From Liolophura sinensis (lineage: Eukaryota > Mollusca > Polyplacophora > Chitonida > Chitonidae): 64,000 bases of DNA. Every line of letters starts with the position of its first letter. Within the stretch, counting starts at the first letter, position 1. Below, piece by piece: positions 37,101 to 46,352 of this stretch. The stretch is from contig NC_088303.1 of the NCBI RefSeq assembly GCF_032854445.1, positions 9,555,501 through 9,619,500 on the forward strand, written 5' to 3'. The notes under the pieces were generated by a model. It did no database searches. It saw only the letters and a program-made list of their open reading frames with translations, and was not told the origin of the DNA. Position numbers and translations under genes: made by a program.

Positions 37101-40100
37101 CTAGTTTAGGATAATAGCCATTCTGTAGCGTTGTTTCCCTAGTTGATTGCGTTAGGTGCGGTTTTGTGCACACACATGTACATGCCACCAAATCCGCTGA
37201 CAAGCTTGTTGCCCAACCCTGCTGTGATCACGTAAAATATTACATCTCTTGCAATAATAATTATATCTTGACAACTTCCAGACTTGTGAACGTGGGTGGC
37301 CTCAGTGCTTGAGAAAATGGGGAACATCCCCGGATTTCTGACTGCATATGAGTGTGAACTGCTCAAGCACTGTTAGCTCCGAGCCGGGCTGATGTAATGA
37401 CCAACTTAGTTGTAATCCCAACACAGGGAGGTCCTTTCCTCACTACACCCTGTAATGTAGACTTTCTAAAAAACAGCATGCCTCAGTTGGACTGAATACA
37501 TGTAGAACTTCCATGTAAATTACTCTGCTCCACCATCATTCCTGTTAAGTGACAAATTTGCTGATCAGGACGCAACTGTCAAGGATGTATGTGCAATAAT
37601 TGCCAACAGATTTTCAGCAGATAAAGTATTGATACATATTGACAAACTGATGTTTAAATCCACAAAGGATACATGTGTATATGGATATGTAAATGGAAAT
37701 CAGTTTCAAAATCAGTCTCCATGAATTTCTAAAACACTGCTACACATCGTATATGACTTTTTACGTAGCTAACACCAAGGTTAACAGTGTTTGCCAGTTT
37801 TGTCTTATAATTCAAAATATTGTTGTTACCATGGGATTAACTCTGAACAGAATGATAAAGTATTCTGCAGATGGCTCTGCCGAGTTTCCTCATTCCATTA
37901 TGCTGGTATAAGTGAAATACTCTTGAATACGGTGTAAATTTTCAATCAAATTAAGAGATAGTGATATTCCAAGTGATGACGCCTTTGAGAGAATGACAAA
38001 TCCCTAAGGTAACCGCATTGTCAACAGGTGTGAAACTTCCGTGAAGGACTCAGCTTTGGGACACGAACTAAATACTGTTATTGAATGGGAGATCTGTGTG
38101 AAGAGATACTGTATTTTATGAGTATTAATATGTTAGATGTACATGTAAGCCTCTCTGCCTGCAATGTAAACGGGTATATATTTGGTGTCTTTTGAATGTC
38201 ATCATTGGTATCAATGACAGTCACATGTTGTCTTGGACTGATAAAACAAGACCAGATTTAAATATTAATGAAAGTTTGTCTAAATACCGGTACATAGTGA
38301 TTTACCTTCAGTGAGAATATGATTCTTGTTATGACCTCCCTGTGCACCAAAACTACAAGTCACAAAATTACCTTTCAAAATGATTGATAGTTTTGAAATT
38401 TCCAAGTAATATTAGTTAGCATCATTGGATAGCAAGTGGAAGTGGGAGTTTAATGATGATGTGAATAATGGTCAGGTTTAAAATCTGGTCATGGAGAATC
38501 TGCTTTGTATTTTGTAGATTTGGACAAGATTCTGGTGGATCAAGTGAAGCAATAGAAATTTGAGTTTCTGTTCAAAAATGACAAAAATAAATGATTGATT
38601 CAAAGTTAAAAAAAATAATCAAACTGTTGGATGATATTCGCTAGAAAGTCATGACAACTGGTCAAAGAGATGTAGATAACTGTATGCAAAAAGGTTATTC
38701 ACTAAATGTAAATTTGTTTCACCGATTTAAGTGTGCATGCACTCAACACTCTTCATCCATATCACCCGATTGTTGCGACAGTTGCAGAGGACGTCACTAT
38801 TAACTTTTCTTTTTGTATGTATGATTACCAAACTTAAAGAAGACTATATTTTGATATGATAGTTGATACTGAAGTACACATATTTTATCCACGTGTTTTA
38901 TTCCCACAAGTCCAGCTCATGCTGGCTTCCTCTCTGGCTGTATGTGGGAAGGTCTGCCAGCGACCTATGGATGGTCATGGATTGAGCATGTACAGTGCAA
39001 GAATCAAATAAATAAATAAATCAATGTTGAAAGGTATTGCAACCCAGCATCTTCACAGGTTTTACTCTTAATAATGAAAACAGCTATTTTGTTTGGAGAA
39101 TTTATGAACATCCATTGTAAACATTATTTCCCACAAAACAAACTTATTGACACTCTGGCTTGACAGTGGCCTGTGTAACATCATATATCTTGTCAACTCA
39201 TCATGAACCATGTCAATGATACACACTCCCTGTAATAGGAGCTCATTGATTTTAACTACATCTATTATGACTTTATTATAATAATAATAATAATAATAAT
39301 AACAATAATAATATAATAGTAATATCTTATTTATCAAACATAACTGTTAAAAACAATATATAGGGAATAAAATATTTATTTATTTATTTGATTGTTGCAC
39401 TGCATGTACTCAAGAATATTTCACTTGTACAATGGCTGGCAGCCGTGGGAGGAAACCAGGCAGAGCTCAGGGGAAACCACCAAATTGCATGTAAGAATTC
39501 AAATCTAAGTATGTTTTGTGAAGCAAAAAGATGAATAAGGGTTGATATATGTATTTACCCTTAAAAAAAAGCAGAAGGTTTAAGAAATAATTTTCATTAA
39601 GGCAGCATAAACTTACTATAAGTTGAAGGTTAAGTAATCTAGCTGTAAAATGAAATAACCAATAATAGATGAATGGCTTACTGGAGAGGTTTATGGCTAT
39701 GTGGATATATAAAGCATCATGTGGATCAGGTTGCCAGTGTTGTAGACTGGCTAACCTGATGAGGGTGGTTTCATACCTCTGCTTGAGTAGTAGGGTAAGA
39801 CTTGCTGAGCGAGTCTGATGTCAGAGAACAGGGGTATTTACGGTGGTCTAATGATCCTATTAAACCTATCTGTATGGGGTAAGGGGAGGGGTAGGACACA
39901 CAAGTGCTGACACAGGGGATGGGTTAGATTGCGACAGCACCTTGTGAGAGCCCACTTCACAAGTCATCTCACAAATAGATAAAGTTAATGAAAACACAGA
40001 GATGCTTAAGCCCTCATTTCCCACCTCCATACCTGCTTTAGATCAACTGTTCCCTGTAGCAGTGGTTTACGAAGTGTCCTTGTTGTGGGACAGGCATGCC

Positions 40101-41176
40101 AAAGCTTTCTCTCAGCTTTTCTAATTTATCCATGCAGCAGATGCTTGTGGCATTTTTTGACCAAGTCATTCTAATTAAACCTGGAATGTCTCTACATAGC
40201 CTATACATATGTCTGATTCTACATGACTAATATATTTCCGTACATATATCTTACTGTAATAGCTTCTCCAGGTAATCGGCTTCTCTAAAAGTTGATGTGT
40301 TTGAGAATTTTTTTGGGTGTAATGATGAACTCAAGAATATTTTAGTTGTACAAAGTACTGTGCTGGCCTGGTTTATTCCCAGACAAAAACTACTGCCATT
40401 TGTTACGTAACACATAAGAGGTACAGCTAAGTCAGCAAGAACTGGATTTGATCCTGATAAATGGTCAAGGCGTGAACAGCTGGTGTGAGAGCATCTCTTT
40501 AGCCACTATACATGCTTGAGGCTGCTAGCAGTGTACATTGTCAAACTTTTTGTTTTTTCTCTAAAAATTAAGTCTGAAAATCTTTCAGTTTTTATCTGTC
40601 TGTTGGTCAGTGTTGTCCTCAAAACTGTCTGTCCCACTTTACTGTTACAGGCTACTCTAATCTGAATGCTATTTTCAGAATGGTTTAATGTGAAACTTTT
40701 TTAAGTTAATTATTACTGATTTTTTCATTTGTTTGAAAATTTATGAAGTCCATATGTTTCCCTTTATGTCCGTATCTAAACATGAGGTGTATCCTATGAA
40801 ACAGTTTTATGTGCCAAGGTAAATAATTTTATCGTTACATGCACATAATCCAGATTTTGGGCCTGTTTGCTGACAAACTGTTCTCTGTCATTTTCTGTAG
40901 CATTGTATTCAGCATACTCCACCATCGTATGCTAGGTGAAGTCCTGAGTACATGGTGAAACACCAAAAGACCATTCAGTCATCTACATGTACATGTAATT
41001 CATAGTTTATATGTAATGCATTGTGCAAAAGTGAAATAGAGTGGCTATATCAATAATTGTACTATGTTTTTCAGGTACTTCTGGCTTTAGAAAAAATTTC
41101 ACAGATTCCTCAAGAAGATATAATGGATTTTTGTACAGTGTTGGTGACAACAGTAGCTAAAGGAGGAATGATTTAG
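15964..41176 (+). CDS. CNTD1: CNTD1, cyclin-like meiotic crossover factor, 7 coding exons
   Basis: Exons 15,964-16,119, 18,281-18,384, 20,086-20,251, 20,635-20,797, 22,504-22,648, 32,698-32,794 and 41,075-41,176 join in frame through GT/AG introns to 310 residues, close to about 330 in human CNTD1. Recognised blocks: SCCQLASKLSS (cyclin-box helix), LLKSELRVLKTLDFKVNV and PLTYLECLLEI (end of the cyclin N fold), KLLDLVYMKHEEI, and DKMLLAVGIITASVFI. From memory, the last matches vertebrate CNTD1 almost residue for residue. Known of the family: CNTD1 (COSA-1 in C. elegans) marks designated crossover sites on meiotic chromosomes with MutL-gamma and HEI10/RNF212 and limits or matures crossovers. 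The canonical MRAIL-type CDK-binding patch is not evident. Expression would be expected in germ cells. An atypical cyclin of another class is the only alternative, and an unlikely one. Confidence 0.93.
16609..16945 (+). mobile_element. SINE family B (tRNA head, second family)
   Basis: In CNTD1 intron 1. TGATGGTTCATTTGTTAGAA (A-box-like) and AGATCCAGGTTCAATC (B-box-like) are followed by a body containing ACCATTATAATGGGTGGGTC, CTTGCCTTC and GAAGCAGCACTAGATAAAAG, and ending in CTCCTTCGTCGTCATATGAC. The body differs from family A but is shared with the fragment at 28.1 kb. Sense orientation relative to CNTD1. Confidence 0.7.
18281..18384 (+). CDS. CNTD1: CNTD1 exon 2
   Basis: Residues 53-86 plus two bases of Arg87. 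The acceptor is TGATTTCAG and the donor ACAG|GTATAT. It encodes EVIFLVCDKLRL and YIAVELFNR, the start of the cyclin-like helical domain. Confidence 0.9.
20086..20251 (+). CDS. CNTD1: CNTD1 exon 3 (cyclin-box core)
   Basis: Completes Arg87 and runs to Arg142. The acceptor is GTTGACAG and the donor CAGG|GTGGGC. It contains FMIQHVKDLYKHV, a Trp-containing linker, and QLILRILSCCQLASKLSSHY, the best-conserved part of the cyclin box. Confidence 0.93.
20635..20797 (+). CDS. CNTD1: CNTD1 exon 4
   Basis: Residues 143-196 plus one base of Gly197. The acceptor is GATTGAAG, with a weak pyrimidine tract, and the donor ATAG|GTATGA. It encodes the cyclin-type SELRVLKTLDFKVNV turn followed by SPLTYLECLLEI. 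Confidence 0.92.
21957..22216 (-). mobile_element. SINE family A, full-length minus copy
   Basis: In CNTD1 intron 4. This is one of the best-preserved copies: TTTGATTGGTGTTTTACGCC, GTACTCAAGAATATTTCACT, GGTGGGAGGAAACCGGGCAC, GAGCTGGACTTGAACTCACA, and the inverted head ACGCTGCGCTAGCGCGCTAA. Antisense to CNTD1. Its good preservation suggests relatively recent insertion. Confidence 0.92.
22504..22648 (+). CDS. CNTD1: CNTD1 exon 5
   Basis: Completes Gly197 and ends within Arg245. The acceptor is GCTGCATAG and the donor GATAG|GTAATA. It carries VKLLDLVYMKHEEIFNRLYQ, which aligns with the LLDLVYLLHEPIY block of vertebrate CNTD1. Confidence 0.92.
23661..23790. mobile_element. Small inverted-repeat (MITE-like) element
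   Basis: The left end GGCCGGTTTCATTAAGCATG and the reverse complement of the right end, GGACGGTTTCATGAAGC, match, with GTGCTAAG inside the left arm answered by CTTAGCAAAG inside the right arm. About 130 bp, no coding capacity. Intron 5 of CNTD1. A related-looking element lies at 58,030-58,164. Confidence 0.6.
24790..24828 (+). repeat. Poly-T tract
   Basis: T-runs interrupted by single Gs, deep inside CNTD1 intron 5. Simple sequence. Confidence 0.9.
25517..25672 (+). mobile_element. SINE family A, 5'-truncated plus copy
   Basis: Starts at GTGTGGGAAGGTCTGCCAGC, keeps the body (CTCCCGCCATAATGCTGGCC) and ends in five ATAA-type tail units. The head is missing. Intron 5 of CNTD1, sense orientation. 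Confidence 0.88.
26535..26745. repeat. GAGGTGTAC/GTACACCTC cluster with perfect hairpin
   Basis: GAGGTGTACC, TGAGGTACAT, TTGAGGTACAGTACACCTAA, AGGTGTACATGAGG and GTGTACGCCTCATG recur in both orientations. The longest hairpin has 11-bp perfect arms, AGGTGTACATG (26,671-26,681) and CATGTACACCT (26,694-26,704), with a 12-nt loop. CNTD1 intron 5. Function unknown. Confidence 0.7.
27281..27483. repeat. 30-bp minisatellite, about 7 copies
   Basis: Units AAATTGTTATAACAGGCAAA plus CAAATCTAGA, with alternating GGCAAACAAA and GACAAACACA versions. TTGTTATAACA is itself palindromic, so each unit can form a small hairpin. CNTD1 intron 5. Confidence 0.88.
28086..28255 (+). mobile_element. SINE family B fragment (source-like sequence of the 39-bp satellite)
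   Basis: GGTGCCAGTATAATGTGACA, GGGTGGGGTGTCATGTCTGG and TGTCTTCGGC, ending with CTAAGTACGACATTAAACAC, a tail typical of another invertebrate tRNA-SINE. The 39 bases starting at 28,096 differ from the satellite monomer of the 42-44 kb array at only five positions. CNTD1 intron 5. Confidence 0.65.
28705..28772. repeat. 22-23 bp short tandem repeat, three copies
   Basis: TTGCAAGTCTTAGGTGGCAC, TTGCAAGTCCTAGATGGCAC and TTGCAAGTCCTAGGTAG follow each other with an extra AC between. CNTD1 intron 5. Confidence 0.8.
29310..29514 (-). other. Unidentified exon-like or pseudogene segment
   Basis: A minus-strand frame of about 65-70 codons has protein-like composition (LPYLVGAAGFKQLAVQC, DMFFLIKHMLCKKQ, ELILIAASESLVLEQYW). 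It opens after TTAG in GGGATTAG and may close with a GGAC|GTGACA donor, or continue past one in-frame TGA into MEVSACTSRRQMHFNFLGLL and a stop near 29,223. I do not recognise the protein. It could be an exon of a gene nested antisense in CNTD1 intron 5, a retrocopy fragment, or chance. Confidence 0.25.
31462..31614 (+). mobile_element. SINE family A, 5'-truncated plus copy
   Basis: ACGTGGGAAGGTCTTACAGC through ACCCACCATAATGCTGGCCG to CAATCAAATAAATAAATAAA. The head is absent. Intron 5 of CNTD1, sense. Confidence 0.88.
32471..32520. repeat. Inverted repeat, 10-bp arms
   Basis: GAGGAGATGG (32,471-32,480) pairs perfectly with CCATCTCCTC (32,511-32,520), and an inner ATGT/ACAT pair is also seen. 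It lies 178 bp before CNTD1 exon 6, so it might affect pre-mRNA folding. That is speculative. Confidence 0.6.
32698..32794 (+). CDS. CNTD1: CNTD1 exon 6
   Basis: Completes Arg245 and runs to residue 277. The acceptor is TTTTGCAG and the donor AAAAG|GTGAGC (strong). It carries DKMLLAVGIITASVFI, the most diagnostic CNTD1 block. It is 10 kb from exon 5. Confidence 0.93.
33913..34163 (+). mobile_element. SINE family A, full-length plus copy
   Basis: The head GGTGCCTCCGTGGCTCAGTT GGTTAGC gives a clear A box, and GTGAGTTCAAGTC a B box. Body and (AAAT)n tail are complete. The head looks derived from a tRNA with a TGGCTCAGTTGGTTAG D-arm. CNTD1 intron 6, sense. Confidence 0.92.
34651..34788. mobile_element. 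Fold-back (palindromic) MITE-like element
   Basis: An approximately 50-bp left arm beginning TTAGCATAAAGCAAAAGCAT is answered by a right arm whose reverse complement begins TTAGCATAACGCAAAATCAT. Further matching blocks are ATAGATACT, GAGAAGT and GCAT. The centre is a perfect hairpin, TTTGACG-AAA-CGTCAAA. The 11-mer CTGTACATTTA occurs at 34,643-34,653 and again at 34,810-34,820, a possible target duplication. CNTD1 intron 6. Confidence 0.75.
36045..36100 (-). mobile_element. SINE family A tail relic
   Basis: TTTATTTATTTGTTCATTTG ATTGGTATTTCACACTGAAC with decayed continuation. Only the last ~50 bp of the element is recognisable. CNTD1 intron 6. Confidence 0.45.
37865..37953 (+). mobile_element. 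SINE family A, 3' fragment
   Basis: GCTCTGCCGAGTTTCCTCAT, TATGCTGGTATAAGTGAAAT and CTTGAATACGGTGTAAATTT to CAATCAAATTAA. The A+C-rich middle is deleted. CNTD1 intron 6. Confidence 0.7.
38907..39021 (+). mobile_element. SINE family A, internally deleted copy
   Basis: AAGTCCAGCTCATGCTGGCT, TGTGGGAAGGTCTGCCAGCG and GATGGTCATGG, then a jump to AATCAAATAAATAAATAAAT. The whole GGGCTCTGCC to GAGTACGGCG part is missing. CNTD1 intron 6. Confidence 0.8.
39276..39325. repeat. (TAA)n microsatellite
   Basis: Eight or more ATA/TAA units with one AAC and one ATATAA interruption. It creates a poly-Tyr minus-strand frame with no meaning. Confidence 0.95.
39373..39483 (-). mobile_element. SINE family A, truncated minus copy
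   Basis: TTTATTTATTTATTTGATTG, CATGTACTCAAGAATATTTC and GAGGAAACCAGGCAGAGCTC, then breaks off. CNTD1 intron 6, antisense. Confidence 0.82.
41075..41176 (+). CDS. CNTD1: CNTD1 exon 7 (terminal)
   Basis: Residues 278-310 and a TAG stop, after TGTTTTTCAG. It encodes a helix EKISQIPQEDIMDFCTVLVT and ends AKGGMI. It is shorter than the vertebrate C-terminus, which continues past the equivalent point. Confidence 0.88.
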   Translation, partial: VLLALEKISQIPQEDIMDFCTVLVTTVAKGGMI

Positions 41177-41335
41177 CCCAGCCAGCAACGTTTGGACGTA
41201 GGTTGTATATGGTGACATGCACATAGGTAAGAGGTTGAGTTTGAACATCCACATTTAGGATATACTCCCACTATTCCTACATGCAGATGCATTATTGTGA
41301 CATAGTTGGTATGTGTTACAATTTGTCCAAGGGCA
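41177..41335 (+). other. CNTD1: Presumed CNTD1 3' UTR
   Basis: Sequence directly after the TAG stop. No canonical AATAAA was found by eye in the next several hundred bases, so the end of the transcript is not fixed. Confidence 0.4.
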
Positions 41336-41420
41336 GCGGGATGTGGCCAAGTGGTTAAGATGCTAGTCCTACAATTCCCAGAAGAAAGGATGTTAGATGT
41401 TCCCCTGCAGACATTCTTAG
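41336..41420 (+). mobile_element. tRNA-like SINE head, decayed
   Basis: GGATGTGGCCAAGTGGTTAA is a good A box in a tRNA-like setting (GGCAGCGGGATGTGGCCAAG). The expected B box about 35 nt on is degenerate (GATGTTAGATGTTCCCC). It could be a SINE head of a third type or a tRNA pseudogene. Just downstream of CNTD1. Confidence 0.4.
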
Positions 41421-41975
41421 GGCATTGACGCAATGAATCAGTTAACAGCCGTAATGTTGCCGTGTAAGAGTACAAGCACAGTGGTATTATTCACCCAACA
41501 TCTTCTTGTGGGAACATCTTCTTGTGGGAACATCTTCTTACTTATGAATATTTGTGCTGTTCCATTGTATTTGTAACGTATGAAGTATCAAAATATTGGT
41601 GGAACACGCTGTTAGTTTTCTTTGAAATATAGTAACAAAAGCACTCTCTTCATTTTAGTGATTGTGATAAGATATTAGATTTTTGTAAGCCGTTAAGAGA
41701 TGTATTTAACTCATTGTTGTTTTAGTTATATTTTACAACATCAAAGACACTTGTGAGATGTAAAAATATTATATATGAGACCACACAGGGTTTCACAGTT
41801 ATTCAGCATACGGCCCTCTGATAAATGCCACATATTAGGTTAATCTCAACCCAATGCATTGTTTCCGAGATAAAAAGTCCAATATTCTGTGATATAGTTT
41901 TGTGCCAAGCCAATCTGTGATACAAGCCATTTCCAGTTTATACAGTTGTACCAGCTGTATTGTAGTTATTGTTAC
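41421..41975. other. Non-coding, nothing recognised
   Basis: Contains a short direct duplication, CATCTTCTTGTGGGAA, three times around 41,500-41,535 (the last diverging). No gene-like signal. Confidence 0.45.
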
Positions 41976-41977
41976 AT

Positions 41978-42132
41978 GTTGTTATGTAGAACTTATCCAG
42001 ATGTTATGTAGAACTTATACAGATGTTTTGTATAACTTATTCTGATGTTATGTATAGCTTATTCCGATGTTATGTATAACTTATTCTGATGTTATGTATA
42101 ACTTATTCTGATGTTATGTATAACTTATTCTA
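41978..42132. repeat. 22-bp minisatellite, about 7 copies
   Basis: GTTATGTATAACTTATTCTGAT repeated with early units GTTATGTAGAACTTATCCAG. Homogeneous at its right side. It abuts the larger 39-bp array. Confidence 0.9.
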
Positions 42133-42194
42133 AAGTTATCAAATAGACTGAATTTACAAGATGATCAAAGGGCTTGCGTTATGTATTCTGAAAC

Positions 42195-44440
42195 ATTTTT
42201 TAACAGTGTACTGTGACTGGGTGAGATGGCTTGTCTTTTCTTGGTATATTGTGACGGAATGGAATGTCTTGTCTGGTGACAGTATACTGTGGCTGAGTGG
42301 GACGTCTTGTCTAGTGTCAGTATATTTTGTTGGGTATCATGTGGTGTTGTGACTGGATGGGGTGTCTTGTGTGGTCTCAGTGACCCATGACTGGGTGGGA
42401 TGTTCTGTCTGCTGTCAGTATACTGTGACTGAGTGGGAAGTCTTGTCTGATCGTGTTATATTGTGACAGAGTGGGATGTATTTTCTGGTGTCAGTATACT
42501 GTAACAGAGTGGGATATATTTTCTGGTGCCATTATACTGTGACAGAGTGGGATGTCTTTGCTGGTGCCAGTATACTTTGACAGAGTAGGATGTCTTTCTG
42601 TTGTCAGTATACTGTGACTGGGTGGGATGTCTAATGTGGTAATAGTGTACTGTGACTGGGTGGGATGTCTAATGTGGTGATAGTGTACTGTGACTGGGTG
42701 GGATGTCTAATTTGGTGTCAGTATGCTGTGATTGGATGGGATGTCTAATGTGGTGTGGGTATACTGTGAGTGGATGGAATGTCTAATGTGGTGTGGGTGT
42801 ACTGTGACTGTGCGAGATTCCTAATGTGGTGAAAGTGTACTGTGAATGGGTGGGATGTTTAATGTAGTGATAGTATACTGTGGCTGGGTGGGATGTCTTT
42901 TATGGTGTCAGTATACTGTGACTGGGTGGAATGTCAAATGGGGTGTCAGTATACTGTGACTAGGCAGGATGTCTAATGTGGTTATAGTATACTGTGATTG
43001 GGTGTTATGACGAAGGTGGTATCAGTACACTGTGACTGGGTGGGATGTGTTGTGTGGTGTCAGTATACTGTAATTGGGTATGATTTATTTGGTGTCAGTA
43101 TACTGTGACTGGGTATGATTTATTTGGTGTCAGTATTCTGTGACAGGGTGGGATGTCTAATGTGGTGTGGGTATACTGTGAGTGGATGGAATGTTTAATG
43201 TGGTGTGGGTGTACTGTGACTGTGCGAGATTCCTAATGTGGTGAAAGTGTACTGTGAATGGGTGGGATGTTTAATGTAGTGATAGTATACTGTGGCTGGG
43301 TGGGATGTCTTTTATGGTGTCAGTATACTGTGACTGGGTGGAATGTCAAATGGGGTGTCAGTATACTGTGACTAGGCGGGATGTCTAATGTGGTTATAGT
43401 ATACTGTGATTGGGTGTTATGACTAAGGTGGTGTCAGTACACTGTGACTGGGTGGGATGTCTTGTGTGGTGTCAGTATACTGTGACTGGGTATGATTTAT
43501 TTGGTGTCAGTATTCTGTGACAGGGTGGGATGTCTTGTGTGGTGTCAGTGTACCATGACTGGGTGGGATGCCTTGTGTGGTGTCAGTATGCCATAAATGG
43601 ATATGATTTATTTGGTGTCAGTATACTGTAACTGCGTATGATTTATTTGTTGTCAGTACACTGTGACTGGGTGGAATGTCTTGTGTGGTGTCAGTATACT
43701 GTGACTGGGTGGGATGTCTTGTGTGGTGTCAGTATACTGTGACTGGACAGGAATCTAATGTTGTGATAATTAAATGTGAATGGGTAGGATGTCTAATGTG
43801 GTCACAGTATACTGTGACTGGGCGGGATGTCTTGTGTTTTGTCAGTATACTGTGGCTGGGCAGAATGTCTAATGTGGTGATAGTGGAATGTGAATGGGTA
43901 GGATGTCTAATGTGGTCACAGGATACTGTGACTGGGCGGGATGTCTTGTGTTTTGTCAGTATACTGTGGCTGGGCAGAATGTCTAATGTGGTGATAGTGG
44001 AATGTGAATGGGTAGGATGTCTAATGTGGTCACAGGATACTGTGACTGGGCGGGATGTCTTGTGTTTTGTCAGTATACTGTGGCTGGGCAGAATGTCTAA
44101 TGTGGTGATAGTGGAATGTGAATGGGTAGGATGTCTAATGTGGTCACAGGATACTGTGACTGGGTTGGATGTCCTGTGTCGTGTCAGTACACTGTGACTG
44201 GGTGGGATGTCTTGTGTGGTGTCAGTATACTGTGACTGGGCAGGATGTCCTATGTGGTGATAGTGGAATGTGACTGGGTGGGATGTCTAATGTGGTCACA
44301 GTATACTGTAACTGGGTATGATTTATTTGGTGTGATGTCAGTATACTCTAACAGAGTGAGATGTCTTTCTGGTAAACATACTGTGACTGGGTGGGATGTC
44401 TTGTGTTTTGTCAGTATACTGTGACTGGGTGGGATGCCTT
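42195..44440. repeat. About 39-bp minisatellite array, 2.2 kb, with higher-order structure
   Basis: The monomer CAGTATACTGTGACTGGGTG plus GGATGTCTTGTGTGGTGT recurs nearly 60 times with substitutions and small indels. Two higher-order events are visible: a block beginning TGGTGTGGGTATACTGTGAG at 42,751 is repeated at 43,163 (412-bp shift, almost identical over about 270 bp), and a 117-bp trimer is repeated three times at about 43,820-44,170. Because 117 is divisible by three, this last block keeps one plus frame open for 173 codons (43,676-44,197). That frame is an artefact. Confidence 0.95.
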
Positions 44441-46350
44441 TTTAAGGTTACCACGCCAAATTTACCAGGATATAAAGCTACATGTGCATATGGGGTGTGA
44501 ATTAGGGATCAAAATATTTCTATATTTATTTGATTGGCTAACAAAATGTTGACTTTCGGGGTCTGGAGAGGTATGAGAAAAAAAAACTTATTTTTTACAT
44601 GGCCTCATATACCGTGACAGCTGTTTTATAGCATGGTTATTGTTACATACAGTATTGCAAGCGTTCGCCTGAAAACCATGGTTGCCTATCAACAAAGAAT
44701 CAGATATGTTTGTTTAGAAATACAGTTTTTCTTGTTCCAGATATAATATTGATTACGATGTAAACTCGACGGTTAGAAAACAGATGTGCACTATGTTCGT
44801 ACTCCATTTGCTCATATATATCATCTTTTTCCTAACCGCTATATTTTGAGTTTTGTGTTACGATAGTAACCCTGAAAATCCATACTAATTCAGAACAATG
44901 CAATCCTGAGAGGACGCATTAACTAAAAATAAAATATTTTTTTATCAAGCAAAGCACGTGTATATAGTACTGGTAGCTCTTGTACGAATGCAGAATGAAC
45001 GATCACAATTTACATCTGATCCGATATGTAGGATTAAAATTTTGTCAATGCAAGAAACTTAAAAGAAACTTAAACTACCTTTAAATATAAGCGCCAAGTC
45101 CGACATTCCTATACCATTCGTACATCTAATACGTACATCATCGGGTAAATGTAAATCTTGCATTTACGTGATGATGGATTGACTTCATTATTGCCGTTGA
45201 AACCACATACGACAAAGAATCTACAGCAGTATATAATACATTTAAATCTCCCTGGTATAGAATTTGTGCAGAGCTGTGTATTGCTTATTGTAGTCTGAGT
45301 ATATTAGTTCAATTATATTCGAAGTATTATTTTAACTCTTTTTTTTAAATCATCAATAAACCAAAGCTGTCCCCAGTATTACCCTCGTACACAACTTACA
45401 CCCGACCCAGATGGCTTGTGTTGCTGCCAGCAGTAATTCTCTGCAGACTTGACGCGCCAGTTATGGCGTGTTACTGAATGGTGTTGTTAACACTTAGAAC
45501 TAATTACGTTGCCCTGGGTCGAAATAACACCATTTGAAGATTACGCAACCAGTTAATGGTATGGATGCCAATTTGCATATCTGAGTTGAGTGTTTCTTGT
45601 GCTTCCAAAACTCCGAAGACGGACTCTTTCTTCTATCTGCCTATTACGTGGAAAGAGTTCTGTTTTCAAAGGATTAGCTTTGGGATTAACCAAATTTTTA
45701 AGACGTAACGAAGAGCTGAGTGTGAATTCAAAGCTGAAATAACTATTTAGTCTTCCCAAAGGTGACATGTTGTACATGGAAGTATATGAAACTGTCTTCA
45801 ACCATTACCATCTTGTGGTTCGTCATGTGTTTGAGAATGCTTTAAAGACAGGAAAACAATATGCCCAAATTTCTAATTTTCAGAACGACAAGTAAGCTGA
45901 TTTAAACGTAGCTATTTTCCGTTACAGCTTTTTTGCCCATCACTCTCTTCAATGGATTCTCTCTACATTTAGCTGTTGCTTCTATTCGTACTTAATAATC
46001 ATCATTTTGTAAGCCTGCCGTTTAGTTAAATATTTTGTCTCATACCTACATGGCCCATACCTACATACCTACATACCTACAGGCCCATATGCTTTGTAAG
46101 TCTTTAATTTACATGCCATATGTCGATTGGAGTCTTAATCATATTGTAGATCGTAACATTACCTTTTTCAGATTAATCGTTATTGGAGTTACAAATAACC
46201 TCACAATCTGGTCAAACAAAGAAATTCAGTGAGCTATACTAATTTGGTACGTATAGTAAAATCCCTGTATACTATTGGACAAATATAGCCAAAGATATGT
46301 TTCTTCGCTATTCACAACTGGTACAATATATGGATAACCTGCGTTGAAAA
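44441..46350. other. Non-coding, nothing recognised
   Basis: No supported gene. Small frames, for example 45,553-45,801 minus, lack motifs or splice context. Confidence 0.4.
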
Positions 46351-46352
46351 AG

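Noticed and set aside
40300-40390. Possible SINE relic (ACTCAAGAATATTTTAGTTG)
   Set aside because: Only one short block matches the SINE body. Too little to call.
43676-44197. 173-codon open frame with a 39-residue internal repeat
   Set aside because: Produced by the 117-bp trimer of the minisatellite, whose length is divisible by three. No start context or flanking exon.
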